The notes below the pieces were generated by a model. That model had not been told where the DNA came from. It made no database searches and saw only the letters and a program-made list of their open reading frames with translations. This document shows, in pieces, positions 15,340 to 20,224 of a DNA stretch of 20,224 nucleotides (positions are counted from its first letter, which is position 1; the number at the start of each line of letters is the position of its first letter). Origin of the DNA: JBGOTP01 sp041476545 (GTDB lineage Bacteria > Acidobacteriota > Vicinamibacteria > Vicinamibacterales > CAVVIG01); NCBI GenBank assembly GCA_041476545.1, contig JBGOTP010000051.1:1-20224 (forward strand). The letters run 5' to 3'. The translations under genes were made by a program, and so were the position numbers.

Positions 15340-15888
15340 TTACGGCTTGCGGTCTCCAGGTTTTACCGCGGGCAACCCCGCCGGACCTCCGGGAGCAGGC
15401 GGCACGACGTCGGGTGGCGCCGGCGTCTGGGTGGTTTCAGCGCCCTTGAACTCGTATTCAGTCCGAAACGTGATGCAGACAGCGATCAGGACGGACGCGC
15501 ACAAGATCACAAAGACGCCCGGCGCCATTCGAGCTATCTTTATCTTGGCGTTTTCGCTCTGCGCCGCCACATCCATTTCGCCCTTGATGCCTAACAGAAA
15601 CAGCGCAAACCCGAGAAAGCCAAATCCCATCCCGACGCTGACGCCGCAGGATAGTAGAGCAAACCGCGCCATTGCGGTGCGCGCCAGAATGCCGAGCTGC
15701 GTGACGGTTGCGGGCGTCTCGGGCCGTTCCTGCGCGGTGCGCAACACGCTCTCGACTCCCGAATTGGTCGCTTCGAGGAATGTGAACAGATACCAACTGC
15801 TCATCACCAGGCACGCCGCCGCCACAGTCAGCGCAAACAAGAATCCGATATTCAGGAGGACTTGAGGAAAACGGACTTCCGATGACAT
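15340..15888 (-). CDS. Small membrane protein, function unknown
   Basis: The protein has 182 residues with about three membrane segments (10-32, 75-99 and 121-141). A short, mainly polar loop (38-70) lies between the first two, and a charged loop (100-118, GIKGEMDVAAQSENAKIKIA) between the second and third. The tail is Pro-rich (150-182). AAGGA lies upstream of the ATG at 15888 at acceptable spacing. It is not recognised. Its only informative feature is its position 36 bases before the exported metallopeptidase gene on the same strand, which suggests a membrane partner or a gene of the same operon. The 62-base gap to the membrane protein gene at 15951-16556 leaves open a longer transcript. 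Confidence 0.72.
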   Translation of the reverse strand: MSSEVRFPQVLLNIGFLFALTVAAACLVMSSWYLFTFLEATNSGVESVLRTAQERPETPATVTQLGILARTAMARFALLSCGVSVGMGFGFLGFALFLLGIKGEMDVAAQSENAKIKIARMAPGVFVILCASVLIAVCITFRTEYEFKGAETTQTPAPPDVVPPAPGGPAGLPAVKPGDRKP

Positions 15889-15950
15889 TCCCGAATCCTT
15901 TCTATGCAGCGATTGTGAGTTCGCCAGATCTGTTGTGCCTATCGGTCAGT

Positions 15951-16556
15951 CTAGAGCGCGTCCGTGATCGGGTAGACGTACACCAGATAGAGATAGAAGA
16001 ACGCGAGTGACAGGGTAAGGATGATGACGCCCATGACCGAGGAGTTGACGACGATCCCCTTCGCCGAGACCTCGAGCTGTGTGGCGAGCCCCACGCCAGG
16101 CGCTGGCGGCGACGCTTCCGCAGCAGGCCGCGCGGCCGCGTGCATGGCCCCACGGAACTGCACCGCGGCAAAGTAGATCCCGGCCCCAACCAGCACGAGC
16201 ACCACCATGAAGATCACGCGCGACGAGAGCAGCTGCCACTCGAAGACGCGGCTGCGATAGGCGTAGCCGTTCGCCCGGTATTCGTAGTAGCGCTGCATCG
16301 CGTCGAGGTAGCGCTGCCGGGTGCCGGGGTCGCTGAGCACGACGTTCCCCGGATCCGACGGCATCGCCGTGACTGCCGGTTTGCCATCGGTCGACAGGTT
16401 CGGACTGGCCGGCGAGCGCGTGTCGGGCTGCGCATCAGCGGCGGCAGTGGCGCTTGCCATGCGCGACTGTGCGGATGCCGAACCGCCCATGTTCACCAGG
16501 ACCGGAACCAGGACCGCGACGAGCAACGCGACACCGACCAGGACGCGGGACTTCAT
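15951..16556 (-). CDS. Membrane protein coupled to the repeat-bearing secreted protein
   Basis: The protein has 201 residues: a signal or first membrane segment (about 4-22), a polar Ala/Ser/Pro-rich region (28-75), a charged Tyr-rich segment with RQRYLDAMQRYYEYRANGY, and two membrane segments at about 113-132 and 170-194. A Pro/Ala linker lies between the last two. There is no known domain. Its ATG overlaps the stop of the upstream secreted protein gene (ATGA), so the two are translationally coupled and probably work together in the envelope. The topology suggests an N-terminal periplasmic domain held by the two C-terminal helices. It could be a stress or membrane-organising protein; nothing in the sequence decides this. 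Confidence 0.75.
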   Translation of the reverse strand: MKSRVLVGVALLVAVLVPVLVNMGGSASAQSRMASATAAADAQPDTRSPASPNLSTDGKPAVTAMPSDPGNVVLSDPGTRQRYLDAMQRYYEYRANGYAYRSRVFEWQLLSSRVIFMVVLVLVGAGIYFAAVQFRGAMHAAARPAAEASPPAPGVGLATQLEVSAKGIVVNSSVMGVIILTLSLAFFYLYLVYVYPITDAL

Positions 16557-17425
16557 GGCTTCGCCAGAACATCGAGAACGTCCATGCGGTACTTGATCTG
16601 CTTGAACGGATCGGCCCCCGCCTTCTTGTCTTCCCCACGGTGAAACTGCGCCAGCTGGTCCTTGTCGAAATTGACCAGGATGGAAATGAGGTCGAGCAGC
16701 TGTCCGTTGTGGAAGTTCACCCAGTTCAAGCCACGAGCCGGATCCTCGGGCAACTCCGGCGGCGTGGGAGGCTGCGCGTTCGCCTTCAGCGTCATGTTCG
16801 GGTAAGGCTGCGACGTGCCATCCGGCCGGATCACGGTGACGCCGTCCTGCTGCTGCCGCCGTCTCGAGCCGTCGGGAAGAGTGTCCTCGATGTAGGGGTT
16901 GCCGTCGTCGTCAAACCCCCGCTTCGTCGGCGCACCAGAGGTCGGCCGGGCCGGCGGCTGCTGGAATCCGGGCGGAAGTGTAACCGTCGGCGTCACGGCG
17001 CCACGGGCGATTGCCGCGCGGGTACCTCGCGCGGCGGTGGCGCCTCGCGCCAGTTGCGCGGCCGGGGCCACGGTGACCTGTGCACGGACGCGGCGGCTCG
17101 CGGCAGCGCGGTTGTCGTTCGCGGTCTGGTCGCGCGTTTGCGCGGTGACGCACACGCGATCCTCGGGACGCGCCTCACGCCAGACGAAGCCCGCGCGACA
17201 GGTGTCCAGGCCGAACTGGCCACCGCCCGGCTGGCGCCGTCCCGACGCCAACTGATTGTCGGTCGCCGCCTGCGCGCGCACCGTCGGGTCGACGCACGCA
17301 TGGTCGCCGGGGAACGCTTCCCGCCACACGAATCCGGACACGCAGGCGTCCGGACCGAAGTCCTGGGCCGCCATGGTCGAGGCGAACAGCACGAACAACA
17401 GCAGCCCTCCGCGTGCCAGCGTCAT
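16553..17425 (-). CDS. Secreted protein with duplicated GPDxC-FVWRE-CV motif
   Basis: This 290-residue protein has a signal peptide (1-20, ending TMAAQD) and then two copies of a roughly 40-residue motif. Copy 1 (24-64) contains GPDACVSGFVWREAFPGD and HACVDP; copy 2 (72-112) contains GLDTCRAGFVWREARPED and RVCVTA. Each keeps two cysteines, FVWREA, an acidic turn, CV, an R-Q/DN segment and a basic end. This motif is known as a short Cys-containing unit in secreted bacterial proteins of unknown function. A low-complexity Ala/Arg/Pro stretch (113-160), a DDDGNPYIEDTLPDGSRRR segment and an acidic helical C-terminus (225-290, WVNFHNGQLLDLISILVNFD) follow. GGAGGGAGACG precedes ATG at 17425. The gene is coupled to the membrane protein gene. 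A paired disulfide in each unit is likely; the role is unknown. Confidence 0.8.
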   Translation of the reverse strand: MTLARGGLLLFVLFASTMAAQDFGPDACVSGFVWREAFPGDHACVDPTVRAQAATDNQLASGRRQPGGGQFGLDTCRAGFVWREARPEDRVCVTAQTRDQTANDNRAAASRRVRAQVTVAPAAQLARGATAARGTRAAIARGAVTPTVTLPPGFQQPPARPTSGAPTKRGFDDDGNPYIEDTLPDGSRRRQQQDGVTVIRPDGTSQPYPNMTLKANAQPPTPPELPEDPARGLNWVNFHNGQLLDLISILVNFDKDQLAQFHRGEDKKAGADPFKQIKYRMDVLDVLAKP

Positions 17426-17523
17426 CGTCTCCCTCCTGCTCGTACTCTCTGAAGCCTCGTGACAGATGCCCTGACCGTGCCTTCGTCGCGTCGGCGTAGA
17501 AGGGCCGTCGTTCGTGATGACGA

Positions 17524-19479
<1,956 letters not shown>

Positions 19480-19522
19480 GATAACGCAGCGACGCGCGCG
19501 CTGAACGTGAGATTTCTCGTTG

Positions 19523-19969
19523 TTACTTTGCGAGGCCGGCGCCCATCAGGCAGCGCTCGACGTAGGGATGCAGGCCGCGCGGGATCCGCGTAATCCACTT
19601 GAGGTCTTCGTGGTGGTCGTCGAGCCGGGGTTCAAAGTCGGCCTGGAAGGGATACATGAAGAAACAGCTGTTGATGCTGTGGACGCTGATGCCGCCCGGG
19701 CCGTCGGGGAAGATCGTCTCCGCCGTGTGAACGATCGGTCCGACGTGGCATTCGACGCCGACTTCGTCGCGCGCCTTGCGGGCGGCGGCGTCCTTCATCA
19801 TCTCGCCTTTGAGCACACGCCCGCCGGGCAGCCAGAACTGGCCCCTGGCGGGGGCGTCCTTCCGGCGGACCAGCAGTACCGCGCCCTTGGCGACAATCGC
19901 GATGTCCACACAGGCGATCGGTACGTTCCCAATGATTTGCTTATACAGTCTCCAGGGGATGGGCTTCAT
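19523..19969 (-). CDS. Nudix hydrolase, GDP-mannose mannosyl hydrolase-like
   Basis: This 148-residue single-domain Nudix protein begins MKPIPWRLYKQII and enters the fold at VDIAIVAKGAVLLVRR. The Nudix box spans 50-72 (GRVLKGE then AAARKARDEVGV). Its usual R-E-U reads R64-K65-A66, so a glutamate is lost, while D68-E69 remain before VGV. The surroundings FWLPGGRV and LDDHHEDLKWIT (116-127) resemble E. coli GDP-mannose mannosyl hydrolase, an atypical Nudix enzyme that cleaves a C-O bond and also has a modified box. A sugar-nucleotide substrate is therefore inferred. Its ATG overlaps the stop of the upstream molybdoenzyme gene by one base (TGATG), indicating coupled translation, though no metabolic link is apparent. 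Family confidence is high and substrate confidence low. Confidence 0.88.
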   Translation of the reverse strand: MKPIPWRLYKQIIGNVPIACVDIAIVAKGAVLLVRRKDAPARGQFWLPGGRVLKGEMMKDAAARKARDEVGVECHVGPIVHTAETIFPDGPGGISVHSINSCFFMYPFQADFEPRLDDHHEDLKWITRIPRGLHPYVERCLMGAGLAK

Positions 19970-20224
19970 CAGCCAATCGTGACTTTGCGCGGAACCTGCG
20001 AGTTGTCCTCCAGAAACGTCTTCTTGTCGGACAGGTCCTCCGCGGTCGGCTGGACCTTCCCGCTGATGTCAGTCACGCGCGAGACGAGCGTGTGCTCACC
20101 TGGCGTGGCGCCCATCCAGTTGTACGTGAAGAGCTTCCACGAGTATTTCCCGCTCGTGGCGGGATCCATCGTTGCGGCCTTCCACGGACCATCGTCCACG
20201 CGGACTTCAACCGACTTGAGCGGC
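19969..20224 (-). CDS. Sulfite-oxidase-family molybdoenzyme, C-terminal end (cut by window edge)
   Basis: Only the last 84 codons are visible, and the frame is open at the right edge. The sequence runs PLKSVEVRVDDGPWKAATMD, then SWKLFTYNWMGATPGEHT, LVSRVTDISGKVQP and a short polar tail ending VPRKVTIG. This is the Ig-like Mo-co oxidoreductase dimerisation domain found at the C-terminus of sulfite oxidases and related SorA/YedY-like molybdoenzymes. The molybdopterin domain with its cysteine ligand lies outside the window, so activity and export cannot be judged. Its stop shares one base with the start of the Nudix gene. Confidence 0.8.
   Translation of the reverse strand, partial: PLKSVEVRVDDGPWKAATMDPATSGKYSWKLFTYNWMGATPGEHTLVSRVTDISGKVQPTAEDLSDKKTFLEDNSQVPRKVTIG

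Overview
The window looks like chromosomal DNA from a high-GC, Gram-negative, environmental heterotroph. I infer Acidobacteriota, probably class Vicinamibacteria. The grounds are the strong GC bias, a lipobox lipoprotein, a Tat-exported TIM-barrel isomerase, a diheme cytochrome next to a PQQ dehydrogenase, and intergenic CGCAGAG arrays. This assignment rests on gene style, not on a marker gene. No rRNA, tRNA or CRISPR array was seen.

Layout. (1) 1-548: the C-terminal end of an IS110-family transposase running off the left edge, with a short tail containing a hairpin. (2) 549-1550 (+): an exported metallo-beta-lactamase-fold protein whose metal-binding residues are altered. (3) 1590-5509 (-): genes read leftward from 5509 are a Tat-exported sugar isomerase/epimerase-like TIM barrel, a NupG-type MFS transporter, a small secreted beta-rich protein and an M23 lipoprotein endopeptidase. 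(4) 5577-10768 (+), divergent from block 3 across 67 bases: an exported diheme c-type cytochrome overlapping a PQQ dehydrogenase, then a Gfo/Idh/MocA oxidoreductase overlapping a second, cytoplasmic TIM-barrel isomerase. (5) 10988-13303 (-): a membrane-bound hybrid histidine kinase. (6) 13621-17425 (-): two pairs of envelope genes. One is a gluzincin-type metallopeptidase with a small membrane protein. The other is a secreted protein with a duplicated Cys/Trp motif, translationally coupled to a membrane protein. (7) 17524-20224 (-): the end of a sulfite-oxidase-family molybdoenzyme, a Nudix hydrolase overlapping it by one base, and biosynthetic arginine decarboxylase SpeA.

How the genes may work together. 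Blocks 3 and 4 look like one carbohydrate or polyol oxidation locus. The PQQ dehydrogenase would pass electrons to the cytochrome in the periplasm. The Tat-exported TIM barrel would act on the same side of the membrane. The NupG-like permease would carry the product inward, and the Gfo/Idh enzyme plus the second TIM barrel would process it in the cytoplasm. Oxidation to a keto-sugar followed by epimerisation or lyase chemistry is the simplest reading, but the substrate cannot be read from sequence. Blocks 5 and 6 are envelope or signalling functions with poorly known partners. Block 7 is ordinary metabolism. The best candidates for something little described are the divergent keto-sugar-type locus, the paired secreted/membrane genes at 15951-17425, and the peptidase/membrane pair at 13621-15888.
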